DNA of 64,000 nt from Actinomycetes bacterium (GCA_024280015.1 JAJRQY010000157.1:1-64000), one strand, 5' to 3'. Counted from the first letter of the stretch, positions 16,558 to 25,858 are shown. Notes: a model not told the origin generated them from the sequence alone. Numbers and translations: made by a program.

Positions 16558-17325
16558 ATGAACGGTGACGGCAACCCACTGATGGCTACAGGACTACTGG
16601 ACGATCGCCCAATTCTGGTAACCGGTGCGGCCAGAGGAATCGGCTGCTCCATCGCCGAACGACTCTGCCAAGAAGGTGCCAACGTCATCATGTTGGACCG
16701 CGACCCCGAAGTGAAGGATTCGGCGGCCACCATCAGCTCTGCTTGTGAAAGCATCGTTGTCGATCTCTGTGATGAAGAATCGACCAAGTCCGCCATCCAA
16801 GCCGCTGCGGAGAAGATGGGTGGCCTCTGGGGTGTGGTGAACAATGCCGGCATCTTCGCCAAGACACCATTGTTGGAAATGCCAATTGCCGAATGGGACC
16901 GAATGATGGAGGTCAATGTTCGCAGCATGGTGCTCGTCATCCAAGCCGCCGCTCCGTTCATGATCCAGGCCGGAGCTGGCAGGATCATCAACCAATCATC
17001 AATGGCGGCCAAGCTTGGCACCCCAGGCGAGGGCCACTACGCCGCATCCAAAGCAGCAGTGGGTGCCCTCACTCGAATCGCCGCCCAAGAGTTAGGTCCC
17101 CACAAAATCACCGTCAACTCCATCTGCCCCGGCTATGTGCTGACGGAGATGGGTGCGGATACCCGTGACCCGGTTCAGGTGGCTGAGTGGACAGCCAAAT
17201 CGCCGTTGGGTCGCCTGGCCACTCCCGATGATGTCGCCAATGCCGTGGTCTTCTTGATGTCGGATCAGGCCTCCTACATCACTGGTGAGGCCCTCAATGT
17301 CAGCGGCGGGATGTGTACTTCATGA
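16558..17325 (+). CDS. SDR family oxidoreductase (FabG-like)
   Basis: A 255-residue classical short-chain dehydrogenase: cofactor motif [16 protein letters not shown], Ser in [12 protein letters not shown], and the intact catalytic [14 protein letters not shown], with the C-terminal [10 protein letters not shown]. It probably uses NAD(P)(H). The stop TGA overlaps the ABC ATPase start as ATGA, so it is co-translated with a transporter, unusual for FabG itself and pointing to catabolism of the imported compound. Start could be ATG 16558 or ATG 16582 (MATGLLDD); neither has a strong ribosome site. In contrast to the SDR at 260-1012, the catalytic Tyr is present. Confidence 0.85.
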   Translation: MNGDGNPLMATGLLDDRPILVTGAARGIGCSIAERLCQEGANVIMLDRDPEVKDSAATISSACESIVVDLCDEESTKSAIQAAAEKMGGLWGVVNNAGIFAKTPLLEMPIAEWDRMMEVNVRSMVLVIQAAAPFMIQAGAGRIINQSSMAAKLGTPGEGHYAASKAAVGALTRIAAQELGPHKITVNSICPGYVLTEMGADTRDPVQVAEWTAKSPLGRLATPDDVANAVVFLMSDQASYITGEALNVSGGMCTS

Positions 17326-18116
17326 GTGCCGGGTCCCATGATCATGGACCCGCACTTGGCATTGACCTCATCGATGTCAGCAAAACCTTCCAGCTCCAAA
17401 GCGAAGAAGTAGTGGCTCTGGAAGGGGTCAACTTGCAGATCAAGGATGGGGCATTCGTTTCACTCATCGGACCATCCGGTTGTGGCAAGTCAACCATCTT
17501 GAGGATCCTGGCCGACCTTGAAACACCTAGCGGCGGTCAGGTGCAAGCCCACGGAGAAGACCCAGCGGTCATTCGCAAAACTGGTCGCCTTGGCATTGCC
17601 TTCCAGGACAGTGCCCTGCTCCCCTGGCGCAGCGTCGTCGACAATATCCGGCTGCCCTTGCAAGTCTCAGGCCGGTCGGTCAATGACACCGCGGTCCAGG
17701 ATCTGGTCAAGCTTGTTGGACTCAGTGGGTTCGAGGAGGCCAGGCCATCTCAACTCTCCGGGGGTATGCGCCAGCGAGTGGCGATCGCACGTGCCCTCGT
17801 TGTCGAGCCCGATCTGCTCTTATTGGATGAGCCCTTCGGTGCCTTGGACGAGATGACCCGCACCAGATTGAACGGCGAGCTGCAACGCATCTGGACCGAA
17901 CGGGCCTGCACCACCCTGATGGTGACCCACTCCATCACCGAAGCCGCGTACTTGTCGGACCAAGTTGCCGTCATGACCGCTCGACCTGGGCAGATTCTTG
18001 ACACCGTCACCATTGACTTACCGCGGCCACGACTTCCCGAGGTACTGCGCAGCAACAAGATGCACGAGATCGAAGATCATCTGGCCTCACTGCTGTACTC
18101 AGGACAGGATGACTGA
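17322..18116 (+). CDS. ABC transporter ATPase, SsuB/TauB/ThiZ type
   Basis: A 264-residue ATPase with Walker [11 protein letters not shown]-loop [12 protein letters not shown], signature [16 protein letters not shown], Walker [14 protein letters not shown] and the H-loop VTHSITEA. The LPWR and MTARPG elements are usual in the nitrate/taurine/pyrimidine-precursor class. I place the start at ATG 17322, which overlaps the SDR stop, rather than the ATG 9 bases earlier. The stop overlaps the permease start by one base (TGATG). It should energise the double permease and the NMT1-type binding protein that follow. Confidence 0.93.
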   Translation: MSAGSHDHGPALGIDLIDVSKTFQLQSEEVVALEGVNLQIKDGAFVSLIGPSGCGKSTILRILADLETPSGGQVQAHGEDPAVIRKTGRLGIAFQDSALLPWRSVVDNIRLPLQVSGRSVNDTAVQDLVKLVGLSGFEEARPSQLSGGMRQRVAIARALVVEPDLLLLDEPFGALDEMTRTRLNGELQRIWTERACTTLMVTHSITEAAYLSDQVAVMTARPGQILDTVTIDLPRPRLPEVLRSNKMHEIEDHLASLLYSGQDD

Positions 18117-19702
18117 TGATACAAGCACCTGCTGGCAGATTTGATTCATCGGTTTGGCTAGCCCGACTGGCTGGCCTCGGTGCGCTACTGACAGTGTGGA
18201 TCTTGACCAGTGAAGTCTTCCTCCGAGAACACTCATCGGTCCCTGCTCCGTGGGTTCTAGCGGCAAAGATGCTCGACGACTTCAGCTTCTACGGCCCCCA
18301 TATCAAGCAAACAATGTATGAAGCATCCCTTGGCTACTTGTGGGGAAACCTGATGGCCTTTGCTGTCGGCATTGTCTTTGTTTTCGTCCCAGCGATTGAG
18401 CGGATCGCTTTTCGCCTCGTCGTTGCCGTCTATTGCCTGCCCTTGATTGCCACCGCTCCAATTCTCAAGATCATCTTCAGCGGCGACCAAGCCAAGATTG
18501 CGGTTGCCGCCCAAGCTGTTCTGTTCACCACCGTGGTTGGGGTAACCATTGGTCTCCGCTCCGCTCATCCAGTCCATCTGGACCTGGTCCGGGCGGCCGG
18601 CGGCGGATCGTGGGCCGAACTCACCAAGGTTCGTCTACGCAGTGCCATCCCCGGCATCACCTCTGGTCTCAAAATTGCCGCGCCAGCCGCCCTTCTTGGT
18701 GCCGTCATTGGTGAATTCCTCGGTGGCACTCGTGGACTTGGCGTCGCCATGATCGCCAGCCAACAGTCCTTTGACGTTGCCCGAACCTGGGGCCTGGCCA
18801 TGGTATTGACCGCCTTGTCGGCCATTGTCTATGTCGGCACCGGCCTGATTGGAGATTGGCTCACCCCGTGGCGAGCGACCACCACCGACCTTGGTGACAT
18901 TGTGACCCCGACATCAAGAGGTTCGTTGTGGCAACGTGCTCTAACCACTACCGCCTATTTCGTCGGCTCGGTCGTTCTGATCATTGGCTTGTGGGCACTT
19001 CTCATCAAGGTCTTTGACCTCAACAACTTCTTCGCCAAGACCCCCCTTGATGTATGGCGCTATGTATCTGGGCCCGAGGGACCCGAGGTCCGCCAGAGTA
19101 TGGGCGCTGACCTGCTCATCACCCTCCGCAATGCTGGCTTAGGGTATGCGGTCGGCACGATCGGGGCTCTTGTTCTTGCCATCGCCGTCACGTCTAACAA
19201 GGCCATCGAGCAAGCCGTGATGCCCATTGCCATCGGGGTCCGTGCCGTCCCCCTCGTCGCCATGACTCCCCTTGTTGCCCTCATCTTTGGCCGGGGTCTC
19301 TTGTGCGTCCTGGTAATCGCTGGCATTGTGACCTTTTTCCCCAGTCTGGTTCAGATCGTTGATGGTTTGCGGTCTACGCCCGAACCAGCCCTGGAGGCCG
19401 TTAGCGCGTTTGGCGGGAGCAGTCGCCACCAACTGTTTGCCGTACGACTTCCCTATGCCCTGCCGTCGGTGTTCGCATCGGCCCGAGTTGCCGGACCCTT
19501 GGCCATTATTGGAGCCACGTTGGCCGAATGGTTGGCCACCGGTAAGGGCATCGGCAACCGGATGGTCCTCGCTCTTGCTCACTCAGACTTTGTCGATCTC
19601 TGGACGGTCGTCGTGGTGATTACTGCTTCGGCCGTAGCGGTCTACAGCCTGGCTTCCATGTTAGAGGGCCTGGTTCTTCGCCGATTCCACGGCATGTCCT
19701 GA
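18116..19702 (+). CDS. fused tandem ABC permease (two SsuC/TauC-type domains)
   Basis: A 528-residue permease made of two homologous BPD_transp_1 units in one chain. Unit one covers about residues 15-250 with its EAA-like loop at VRAAGGGSWAELTKVRLRSA; unit two covers about 285-520 with LEAVSAFGGSSRHQLFAVRL. Each has about six hydrophobic segments. Permeases of this class are normally about 250-280 residues and act as homodimers, so the fusion supplies both halves in one protein. It starts one base inside the ATPase stop. Substrate is unknown; the neighbouring NMT1-type receptor suggests a pyrimidine or similar heterocycle. Confidence 0.88.
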   Translation: MIQAPAGRFDSSVWLARLAGLGALLTVWILTSEVFLREHSSVPAPWVLAAKMLDDFSFYGPHIKQTMYEASLGYLWGNLMAFAVGIVFVFVPAIERIAFRLVVAVYCLPLIATAPILKIIFSGDQAKIAVAAQAVLFTTVVGVTIGLRSAHPVHLDLVRAAGGGSWAELTKVRLRSAIPGITSGLKIAAPAALLGAVIGEFLGGTRGLGVAMIASQQSFDVARTWGLAMVLTALSAIVYVGTGLIGDWLTPWRATTTDLGDIVTPTSRGSLWQRALTTTAYFVGSVVLIIGLWALLIKVFDLNNFFAKTPLDVWRYVSGPEGPEVRQSMGADLLITLRNAGLGYAVGTIGALVLAIAVTSNKAIEQAVMPIAIGVRAVPLVAMTPLVALIFGRGLLCVLVIAGIVTFFPSLVQIVDGLRSTPEPALEAVSAFGGSSRHQLFAVRLPYALPSVFASARVAGPLAIIGATLAEWLATGKGIGNRMVLALAHSDFVDLWTVVVVITASAVAVYSLASMLEGLVLRRFHGMS

Positions 19703-19809
19703 ATTGATCTGTCATGCTGCATTAATAAACAAGGCTAGTTAATGACTCCACCTATCTATTGAACTAGCAATTAGAGATATCGTTTAACACTAAAATATGG
19801 GGAGAAATT
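19703..19809. promoter_or_regulatory. AT-rich leader with inverted repeat before binding-protein gene
   Basis: This 107-bp gap is far more AT-rich than its surroundings. GCTAGTT (19734-19740) and AACTAGC (19762-19768) form a perfect 7-bp inverted repeat with 21 bases between. A TAAAAT hexamer lies at 19791-19796 and GGGGAG, a good ribosome site, precedes the ATG at 19810. It may hold a separate promoter boosting the binding protein over the membrane parts, or a processing hairpin. Neither is proven. Confidence 0.45.
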
Positions 19810-20847
19810 ATGAATACACCTATTCACACTCGGAGAACCGTTCTTGGTCGAGGAGCTGCCCTCGCTGGCGGACTCACCTTCGCAGGGTCATTCTCATCCT
19901 TCTTGGCAGCCTGTGGCGGCAGTGATTCTGCTGGCGGAGCATCGGGTGAGCCGTTCGCCCTCCCCTACCAATTATCTTGGCTGCCGAACGTGGAACACTC
20001 GGGCACCTACATTTCCATCGAAGACGGCACCTTCGCTGACATGGGCCTCGACGTCCAGGTAGTTCCCGGCGGGCCAAGTGCAGCAACGGTGGCCACCGTG
20101 GTCGGTGGTGATGCACTGGTTGGCGGCGACGGAGCAGACAATATTGGTCGAGGTCGATTGGAAGGAGCCAAGATCAAGATCTTCGGCGTCCGCCTCCAGA
20201 AGAATCCTCTTTGCATCATGAGTCTGGCCGACAATGCAATCAAGACTCCTGATGACTTGCACGGCAAGAACATCGGTGTCGCCCAGGGCAACCAAACCCC
20301 GTGGGAAGTCTTCCTTGCGGCGGCAGGCGTTGACGCATCCGACATCGATATCGTCCCCGTCCAGTACGACCCAGCACCGACAGCCGAAGGTGAAGTTGAC
20401 GGCCAAGTTGTCTTCGCCATCAATGAACCGGCCCAGCTGAAAGCCCTTGGTATTGAAACCAACACCATGTTGTTTGCCGACTACGGCTTCTCGATCTTTG
20501 CCGGCTGCTACTTCGCCACTGAAGACACCATCAAGAATCACAAGGACGAGTTGGTCAGCTTCTTGAAGGGCGAGAGGGCGGGCTATGAGAAGAATCTGGC
20601 CGACCCATCACTCGGGGTCAAGCACACGTTGGAAAAGTACGGCAAGGATCTGGATCTCAACCCAGACCAGCAGCAATTCCAAAGTGAACTGTTGGAGAGT
20701 GTGATGGTCACCGACTCCACCAAGGCCAACGGCCTGCTTTCAATGTCTGCCGACGACATCGCCGCCAACATCGCCACCCTCAAGCTGGCCGACATCGACA
20801 TCAGCGCCGACGATCTCTTTACCGACGAGATCTTGTCGGCCATGTAG
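19810..20847 (+). CDS. NMT1/THI5-type ABC substrate-binding lipoprotein, Tat signal
   Basis: A 345-residue receptor. The N-terminus has a twin-arginine motif (TRRTVLGRG) and a lipobox ending LAAC at about residues 32-35, so it is likely exported by Tat and lipid-anchored. The mature part is NMT1-like: YQLSWLPNVEHSGTYISIED, then DMGLDVQVVPGG and GVAQGNQTPWEVFLAAAG. Relatives bind thiamine pyrimidine precursors, other pyrimidines, taurine or riboflavin. The ATPase and fused permease lie directly upstream, and a strong terminator follows, closing the operon. Confidence 0.88.
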   Translation: MNTPIHTRRTVLGRGAALAGGLTFAGSFSSFLAACGGSDSAGGASGEPFALPYQLSWLPNVEHSGTYISIEDGTFADMGLDVQVVPGGPSAATVATVVGGDALVGGDGADNIGRGRLEGAKIKIFGVRLQKNPLCIMSLADNAIKTPDDLHGKNIGVAQGNQTPWEVFLAAAGVDASDIDIVPVQYDPAPTAEGEVDGQVVFAINEPAQLKALGIETNTMLFADYGFSIFAGCYFATEDTIKNHKDELVSFLKGERAGYEKNLADPSLGVKHTLEKYGKDLDLNPDQQQFQSELLESVMVTDSTKANGLLSMSADDIAANIATLKLADIDISADDLFTDEILSAM

Positions 20848-20894
20848 CAACAAGCACGATGCTCACACAATCTGTCTAGTGGAAACTGAGCATC

Positions 20895-20927
20895 GGGTTG
20901 GGCCGGGTCCTTGACCCGGCCCAACCC
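20895..20927 (+). terminator. strong hairpin terminator after ABC operon
   Basis: A perfect 15-bp GC-rich stem (20895-20909 pairing with 20913-20927) with a 3-base loop lies 47 bases after the binding-protein stop and is followed by TTCCCTCC. The U-run is weak on the plus side, but the stem is very stable. As the lipoprotein gene converges from the right, it may serve both strands. Confidence 0.75.
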
Positions 20928-21014
20928 TTCCCTCCAAAACTGATGCACTGCTGGAATCAAAGACACCAGTCTCAGCATCAGCTGGCCGTGGCCAACCGTT
21001 TCTGGCAGTGGTAT

Positions 21015-21935
21015 CTAGGAGTCGGAGCTGCCGTAGGAACCATCGCCTGAACTGCCGGCTGAATCATCCGCCGAACCGGCTCCACCAAGGAGTGAGCCAT
21101 CCGGTGCAGCCAGGAACCAGACATCACCCGAGCCTTGCCCGTTAGTGTCTCCCGGGGCAGCGTCTCCAGCGAATCGGTACAGCGGCCAAGCTCCAGCGCG
21201 AAGTTGGAACGACCCGTCTGACCGTTGCACGACCGAGAACACGGTGGGGTCAAGGTCGGCGGGAAGGTCAGCAGTGGCAATGACTAGCGGCGGCCAAGCA
21301 TCGGCGCAAGCTTCCTCACAACTGGGGACACCATCGACGTCCTCCTTGAACCCGTAGAGCGAGAGTCCGACTTGATCAGTCAGAACGTCGCCAAGACTGC
21401 TCTGACCAACCAGGACTCCTACCGCGTCCCCGCCCTCTTGTGCCGTGGCGGCGTCAGTGACAAGGATGCCGTCAGTGCCAACGACGAACCAGACGTCACC
21501 TGAGCCCTGGCCGTTCGCGTCACCGGGAGCAATATCGCCAGCGAAGTAGTAGAGCGGCCACTTACCGGCAACGAGCTGGAGCTGCCCATCGTCTCGGACG
21601 GTCGTAGCAAAGATTCCAAGATCTAGACCAGGGGCGACTGACCAATCCTCGCTGACAACGAGGGGTGGCCAAGCATCCGCACACGCGCCGGTGCAGGTTG
21701 AAGCCGCCGCATTGTCGTTGGTAAACCCATAGACCGTGAGACCACGCTCACCAACCAAGATCGATCCCAAGGATGATTCCGAGCCGGTTACCGATGCCCC
21801 GCTTGCTGTCGGAACTGCCGCGGGTACCACCGCGGTAGATGCGGGAGCCGCCGGGGCAGTGAGGGGCGCATCTGACCCACACGCAGTTGCAGCTAGTCCG
21901 ATGGCCAATAGGCCGGTGATGAATGGACGATTCAT
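21015..21935 (-). CDS. lipoprotein with tandem COG4315 / Lipoprotein_15 repeats
   Basis: A 306-residue secreted lipoprotein: signal segment with lipobox LAATAC (Cys19), an Ala/Pro/Thr/Val linker, then two about 110-residue repeats. Each repeat has two Y-x-(F/W/Y)-x-x-D motifs: YGFTND and YYFAGD in the first, YGFKED and YRFAGD in the second. Each also has the paired-cysteine ACADAWPPLV element and GDVWF. A Ser/Gly/Asp-rich tail ends the protein. The family is common in actinobacteria but its function is not known. It sits 48 bp after the DUF6529 membrane gene, a pairing that may be functional. Confidence 0.85.
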   Translation of the reverse strand: MNRPFITGLLAIGLAATACGSDAPLTAPAAPASTAVVPAAVPTASGASVTGSESSLGSILVGERGLTVYGFTNDNAAASTCTGACADAWPPLVVSEDWSVAPGLDLGIFATTVRDDGQLQLVAGKWPLYYFAGDIAPGDANGQGSGDVWFVVGTDGILVTDAATAQEGGDAVGVLVGQSSLGDVLTDQVGLSLYGFKEDVDGVPSCEEACADAWPPLVIATADLPADLDPTVFSVVQRSDGSFQLRAGAWPLYRFAGDAAPGDTNGQGSGDVWFLAAPDGSLLGGAGSADDSAGSSGDGSYGSSDS

Positions 21936-21983
21936 TGTCTCTCTCCTGTTCTGTGATGATTGTTGACAGCTCTTGTCCGATGC

Positions 21984-22601
21984 TCAGACACCGGGGAATC
22001 CACTATTGGTAAAGAACCAGAGCGACGAAGTAAGCCACAGTCCCGTCAAGATGGTGACGAGAAACCCGCCGACGGCTGGCAGCATCCACCCGGCAAGACG
22101 ACGGGAGCGAAGGACCAGCATCTTGGTGGTGAAGACGCCGTAGAAGGCGCAACCAAGGAGCGAGTGGAGTAGCACTCGCGGGCTGGTGGTCCGGAAACCT
22201 AGGGCCCACAGGCAGTGATAGGCCACCGGAAGAGTGAGAAGGAATGCTGCTGTTCCCAACCATCGATGAGTCGGCCCGATCCACCCTGGCGCCTTCCCGA
22301 AGGGCAGCTTGCCCCACATCCAGAGGGCCGATGTCAATTGACCAAGACCCAATGCCGCGGCACCGGTAGCAAACCAGGCCTTCATTGGAAGCACAGCCGG
22401 GAAACCGAAGGTTGCGATTCCTTTGCCGGTTGGCGCATGCACATTGCCATAGGTTCCGAGAGCGAGCGACACCGCTGCTCCAATGCTGACCAGTATCAAA
22501 AAGGGAATCATTGTGGTCGCCGCCACTGTGTCTGGCAACGCCTCTGTCGTGTCTGGCAGCGCCCGTGCTGTGGCGCGGCTCTCAGTGCGAACGTCTCCCA
22601 T
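21984..22601 (-). CDS. DUF6529-type five-TM membrane protein
   Basis: A 205-residue integral membrane protein with five hydrophobic segments: MIPFLILVSIGAAVSLALG, WFATGAAALGLGQLTSALWM, LGTAAFLLTLPVAYHCLWAL, LLHSLLGCAFYGVFTT, and MLPAVGGFLVTILTGLWLTS. Histidines in THRWLG, AYHCLW and LLHSLLG lie in or beside the segments, as in b-type cytochrome membrane domains; heme binding is a guess. ATG 22601 is chosen because GGAGGGA lies 5 bases upstream; the frame is open further upstream to 22703 but that part looks non-coding. Likely partner: the lipoprotein gene immediately downstream. Confidence 0.7.
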   Translation of the reverse strand: MGDVRTESRATARALPDTTEALPDTVAATTMIPFLILVSIGAAVSLALGTYGNVHAPTGKGIATFGFPAVLPMKAWFATGAAALGLGQLTSALWMWGKLPFGKAPGWIGPTHRWLGTAAFLLTLPVAYHCLWALGFRTTSPRVLLHSLLGCAFYGVFTTKMLVLRSRRLAGWMLPAVGGFLVTILTGLWLTSSLWFFTNSGFPGV

Positions 22602-22743
22602 ACCAGTCCCTCCGTTTGGGCCAACCGATCTAGGAATGCCGGTTGGCCACGATCTCAACCACCTGTACGAGCGAGAGACACGAACAGTTCGCGCCTCGCT
22701 CAAGGTTTCTCAAAAAGGTTGGACCAAGGTCAGGGTGTTGCTG

Positions 22744-24150
22744 CTAGATCAAGACGTCACTGAGGGACCGAGCCAAGAATTGCCCGTGGCCGGCACGGCC
22801 CTGGTAGACCCGGTTGTCCAGAACAACCGAACCTCGCGACAAGACGGTTCGGACCTGACCGGTGACTTCCATGCCTTCCCACACTGAATGGTCCACGTTC
22901 ATGTGGTGAGTGGCCACCCCCAAGGTGTGCTGAACGGCCGGGTCATAGATGACAATGTCGGCATCTGCCCCTGGGGCAAGCACACCCTTGCGGGGATACA
23001 TGCCAAACAGTCGAGCCGGAGTGGTTGAACACGTATCAACCCACCGAGCCAGACTTAGTTCACCCGCGACCACACCCTGATAGATCAGGTCCATCCGATG
23101 CTCCAGCGAACCGAGACCGTTTGGAGTGGGACGAAAATCGTCAATTCCAAGTCGCTTCTCCGCATCACAGAACGGACAATGATCGGTCGACACCACTGCC
23201 AGGTCATTTATTCGCAAGCCCTTCCAGAGATGGTCATGGGTCGAAGCTGGCCGGAGCGGAGGGGAACAAATATGACGCAGGCCGGCCTGACCGGTCTGAT
23301 CCAGGTGCTCCTCAAAGGACAGGTACAGGTACTGAGGACAGGTTTCAGCAAACACGTTCTGGCCTGCATCACGGGCCCAAGCCACTTGCTCCAATGCTTC
23401 AACCGAAGTCAGGTGCACGATGTACAACGGGGCCTCGGCCACTTCGGCTAACGCACCAGCACGGTGAACAGCTTCGGCCTCGAGTCGGGCTGGTCTGGTG
23501 CGACCGTGCCAAACCGGATCAATGTCGCCGCGTTTCACTGCCTGATCCCGCAGCACATCGATAGCGATGCCGTTCTCAGCGTGCATCATTGACAACGCAC
23601 CCAATCCACCAGCCCGCTGCATGGCCTGCAACAACTGGCCATCATCGGAGTAGTTCGCACCGGGGTAAGCCATGAAGAACTTGAAGCTGCTGATCCCCTC
23701 ATCAACGACGTTCTTCATCTCACCCAGCGAGTCCTCGTTGATGTCACCCATCGAAAGGTGGAAGCCATAGTCGATGGCACACTGACCTTGAGCCTCGGCA
23801 AGTCGCTCCTCGATGACGTCGCGAACCTGGAAGCCCTGCATCTGGCCAGCGAAATCGATGATGGTGGTCGTTCCACCCCATGCCGCGGCCGCTGTTCCCG
23901 ATTCAAAGGAATCGCTGGACGTTGCCTCCGGACTCATCGGCAATTGAAGATGGGTATGGACGTCAACCCCACCAGGAACGACATAACAACCGCTGGCATC
24001 GATGATCTTGGCTGACGATGCTGCGGCTGAGTGGGCCAGGTCCGACGCAGGGTCCAAGACCGCAGCAATCGTCTCCCCATCCACGATCAGGTCAGCTGGC
24101 GTCGCTCCGGACGAAGAAACGACTTGGCCGCCCTTGATCAGGATGCTCAT
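22744..24150 (-). CDS. hydA: dihydropyrimidinase / D-hydantoinase
   Basis: A 468-residue cyclic amidohydrolase. The binuclear zinc site is complete: HTH in GGVDVHTHLQLPM, the carbamylated lysine in SFKFFMAYPG, His in MMHAENG, His in IVHLTSVEAL and Asp in VVSTDHCPF. The substrate tyrosine region GANYSDDGQL is also usual. The enzyme opens hydantoin or dihydropyrimidine rings in the cytoplasm. It lies 22 bp after the cNMP-domain gene and fits the idea that the NMT1-type transporter nearby imports a pyrimidine- or hydantoin-like compound. No beta-ureidopropionase is seen in the window. Confidence 0.92.
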   Translation of the reverse strand: MSILIKGGQVVSSSGATPADLIVDGETIAAVLDPASDLAHSAAASSAKIIDASGCYVVPGGVDVHTHLQLPMSPEATSSDSFESGTAAAAWGGTTTIIDFAGQMQGFQVRDVIEERLAEAQGQCAIDYGFHLSMGDINEDSLGEMKNVVDEGISSFKFFMAYPGANYSDDGQLLQAMQRAGGLGALSMMHAENGIAIDVLRDQAVKRGDIDPVWHGRTRPARLEAEAVHRAGALAEVAEAPLYIVHLTSVEALEQVAWARDAGQNVFAETCPQYLYLSFEEHLDQTGQAGLRHICSPPLRPASTHDHLWKGLRINDLAVVSTDHCPFCDAEKRLGIDDFRPTPNGLGSLEHRMDLIYQGVVAGELSLARWVDTCSTTPARLFGMYPRKGVLAPGADADIVIYDPAVQHTLGVATHHMNVDHSVWEGMEVTGQVRTVLSRGSVVLDNRVYQGRAGHGQFLARSLSDVLI

Positions 24151-24172
24151 TCTTACTCCGTTCGCGAATGCT

Positions 24173-24595
24173 TTAGGTCGGGGGTTGTGATTGAGTGCTG
24201 GCCAGTCGGGTGGCCACGGTCTGAAGCAGTTTCCAACCCAGCCCTGGAACCGAGTCCAGCGCTTTTTGCAAAGACTCCTGATCCAGTACCAATAATTCCA
24301 GTGACGTCTTGGCTGTCACCGTTGCACTTCGAGGCTCACCCAGGATGACGCCGAGCTCACCGAGCGCCTCGCCTCGTTCGATGACTCCAACCTTCAGTCC
24401 GCCACGAGTCACCTCCGCCGTGCCAGCCAGAATCACATAGAGATTCGGAGAAGGTGAGCCTTCAGAAATCACGACGTGTCCGGCGTCAATCTGCTCGACG
24501 CGAGATGCCTTGGCCAAGCTGGTCACATCCCGCTTGCTGCAGCCAGCAAAGAGGGAGACGTTCAGGAGCTGTTCAGCTCGTGTGTGGTAAGTCAT
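24173..24595 (-). CDS. stand-alone cyclic nucleotide-binding domain protein
   Basis: A 140-residue protein consisting of one cNMP-binding (CAP_ED) domain, about residues 12-125: NVSLFAGCSKRDVTSLAKAS, VVISEGSPSPNLYVILAGTAEV, RGEALGELGVILGEPRSATV. The last holds the phosphate-binding cassette with GELGVILGEPRSA. There is no DNA-binding domain, unlike the Crp-type gene at 62282. It probably binds cAMP or a similar ligand and acts on a partner protein; which one is unknown. It lies between the P450 (9 bp) and hydantoinase genes in the same direction, so they likely form one operon. Confidence 0.85.
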   Translation of the reverse strand: MTYHTRAEQLLNVSLFAGCSKRDVTSLAKASRVEQIDAGHVVISEGSPSPNLYVILAGTAEVTRGGLKVGVIERGEALGELGVILGEPRSATVTAKTSLELLVLDQESLQKALDSVPGLGWKLLQTVATRLASTQSQPPT

Positions 24596-24604
24596 CCTGC
24601 GATA

Positions 24605-25858
24605 TTACTCACCGGTGAGCAGCCACAACTCAGTTGGTCCACGGAACTCAAATCCCGAGACGATCATCGGGCGTTCGGGATCAAGGGTCAGCATCGGGAA
24701 TCGGGCCAGAAGTTGCTCGACTCCTTGGCGAAGGACCTGTCGTCCCAACCACTCACCAAGGCAACGGTGAGCACCTAGGGCAAAGGCCGCGTGAGGGCCT
24801 TGCCGCCGATCAAGGTCAATCTCCATCGGATTGTCCCAATGGGACTCGTCATGGTTGATGGACCGAAGCACCCCAGACACCAGCGCGCCCTTGGGGATGG
24901 CTACCCCCGCAAGTTCCAGATCTTGTGTTGCCTGGCGAGTCACTGTTCCCACCGGACAATGAAGTCGTAGGACCTCTTCGACCAGCCGACCCATCTTCTG
25001 AGGCTCAGTCTGGATTCTCTTTCGCAAATCGGGCCTGTCCAGGAGGGTGAAAGCGACAAGGCCAATTCCCTCACAAGGTTCGTTGATCCCGCCTGAAATC
25101 ATCAGTCGGACATTGTTGATGATCTCCTCAGAGGTCGCGCCACCAAGGATGAACGCATCAATAGCGCTCCGTCCAACCTGCCCAGGACCGCCTTCGCCCT
25201 CAAGTGCCGCCGTACTGGCTCGGCTCTTGGCAAGAAAGGGTTCCAATGCTTCACTGATTTCGGCCTTCGTCTTGTCGCCGATTGCCTGTAGCTCAGGATC
25301 ATCTTCAAAGTTGGAGATATCGGCAACCAAGCCACAACACCAATCCCACATCTGATCAAAACTGTGGTGATCAAGCCCAAGGACCTTGGCCAAGGACCCC
25401 GCAGCCAGAGGTTGGGCATACCGCTCAATCAGATCAAAACTGCTGTCGCCCGACTCGACAATCATGTCCAGGATGCCATCAGCCATCTTGCGCAATTCAC
25501 CCTTGGCGAACTCGCCGCTTCGTCCACCGGCCTTGAAAGACGGCAACATGATCGAGCGAATCCGATCCAACTTGGGCGGATCGAGAGTGAGCATGCTCTC
25601 ACCAAGCGTTCGGGCCAAGAACGACGGTTCGGTTGCCGCGGTGAAGAGCTCTGGATGGTCCTCGACATAGGCGACGTCGTCCCATTTGGTGACGAAGTAC
25701 ATCTGGACCGAAGGCACCCAGCAAACCGGCTCTTCGGCTCGCATTCTGGCCAAGTACGGGTCCGGATCATCATTCAACTGGGCGAGGGTGAGCGTGTCTC
25801 CGAGCATGCCGAGATAGTAGCGAGCTGCCAGCCTCTGGGCCATTTTGAGTTGGACCAC
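24605..25858 (-). CDS. cytochrome P450
   Basis: A 417-residue bacterial P450. The heme ligand is Cys366 in FALGAHRCLG, the ExxR motif is EEVLRLHCP, and the meander region follows. The I-helix reads MISGGINEPCEGIG, without the usual acid-alcohol (E/D-T) pair; SGG-NEP variants occur in other actinobacterial P450s, so this is unusual rather than broken. Electron donors (ferredoxin, reductase) are not nearby. ATG 25858 gives MVQLKMAQRLAARYYLGMLG; the later Met in MLGDTLTLAQ is an alternative start. It is divergent from the glycosyltransferase operon and upstream of the cNMP and hydantoinase genes. Confidence 0.9.
   Translation of the reverse strand: MVQLKMAQRLAARYYLGMLGDTLTLAQLNDDPDPYLARMRAEEPVCWVPSVQMYFVTKWDDVAYVEDHPELFTAATEPSFLARTLGESMLTLDPPKLDRIRSIMLPSFKAGGRSGEFAKGELRKMADGILDMIVESGDSSFDLIERYAQPLAAGSLAKVLGLDHHSFDQMWDWCCGLVADISNFEDDPELQAIGDKTKAEISEALEPFLAKSRASTAALEGEGGPGQVGRSAIDAFILGGATSEEIINNVRLMISGGINEPCEGIGLVAFTLLDRPDLRKRIQTEPQKMGRLVEEVLRLHCPVGTVTRQATQDLELAGVAIPKGALVSGVLRSINHDESHWDNPMEIDLDRRQGPHAAFALGAHRCLGEWLGRQVLRQGVEQLLARFPMLTLDPERPMIVSGFEFRGPTELWLLTGE

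Noticed and set aside
16386-16568. 60-codon plus-strand frame in the divergent gap before the SDR gene
   Set aside because: No ribosome site, Ser/Pro/Arg-rich random composition, and it runs out of frame into the SDR start.
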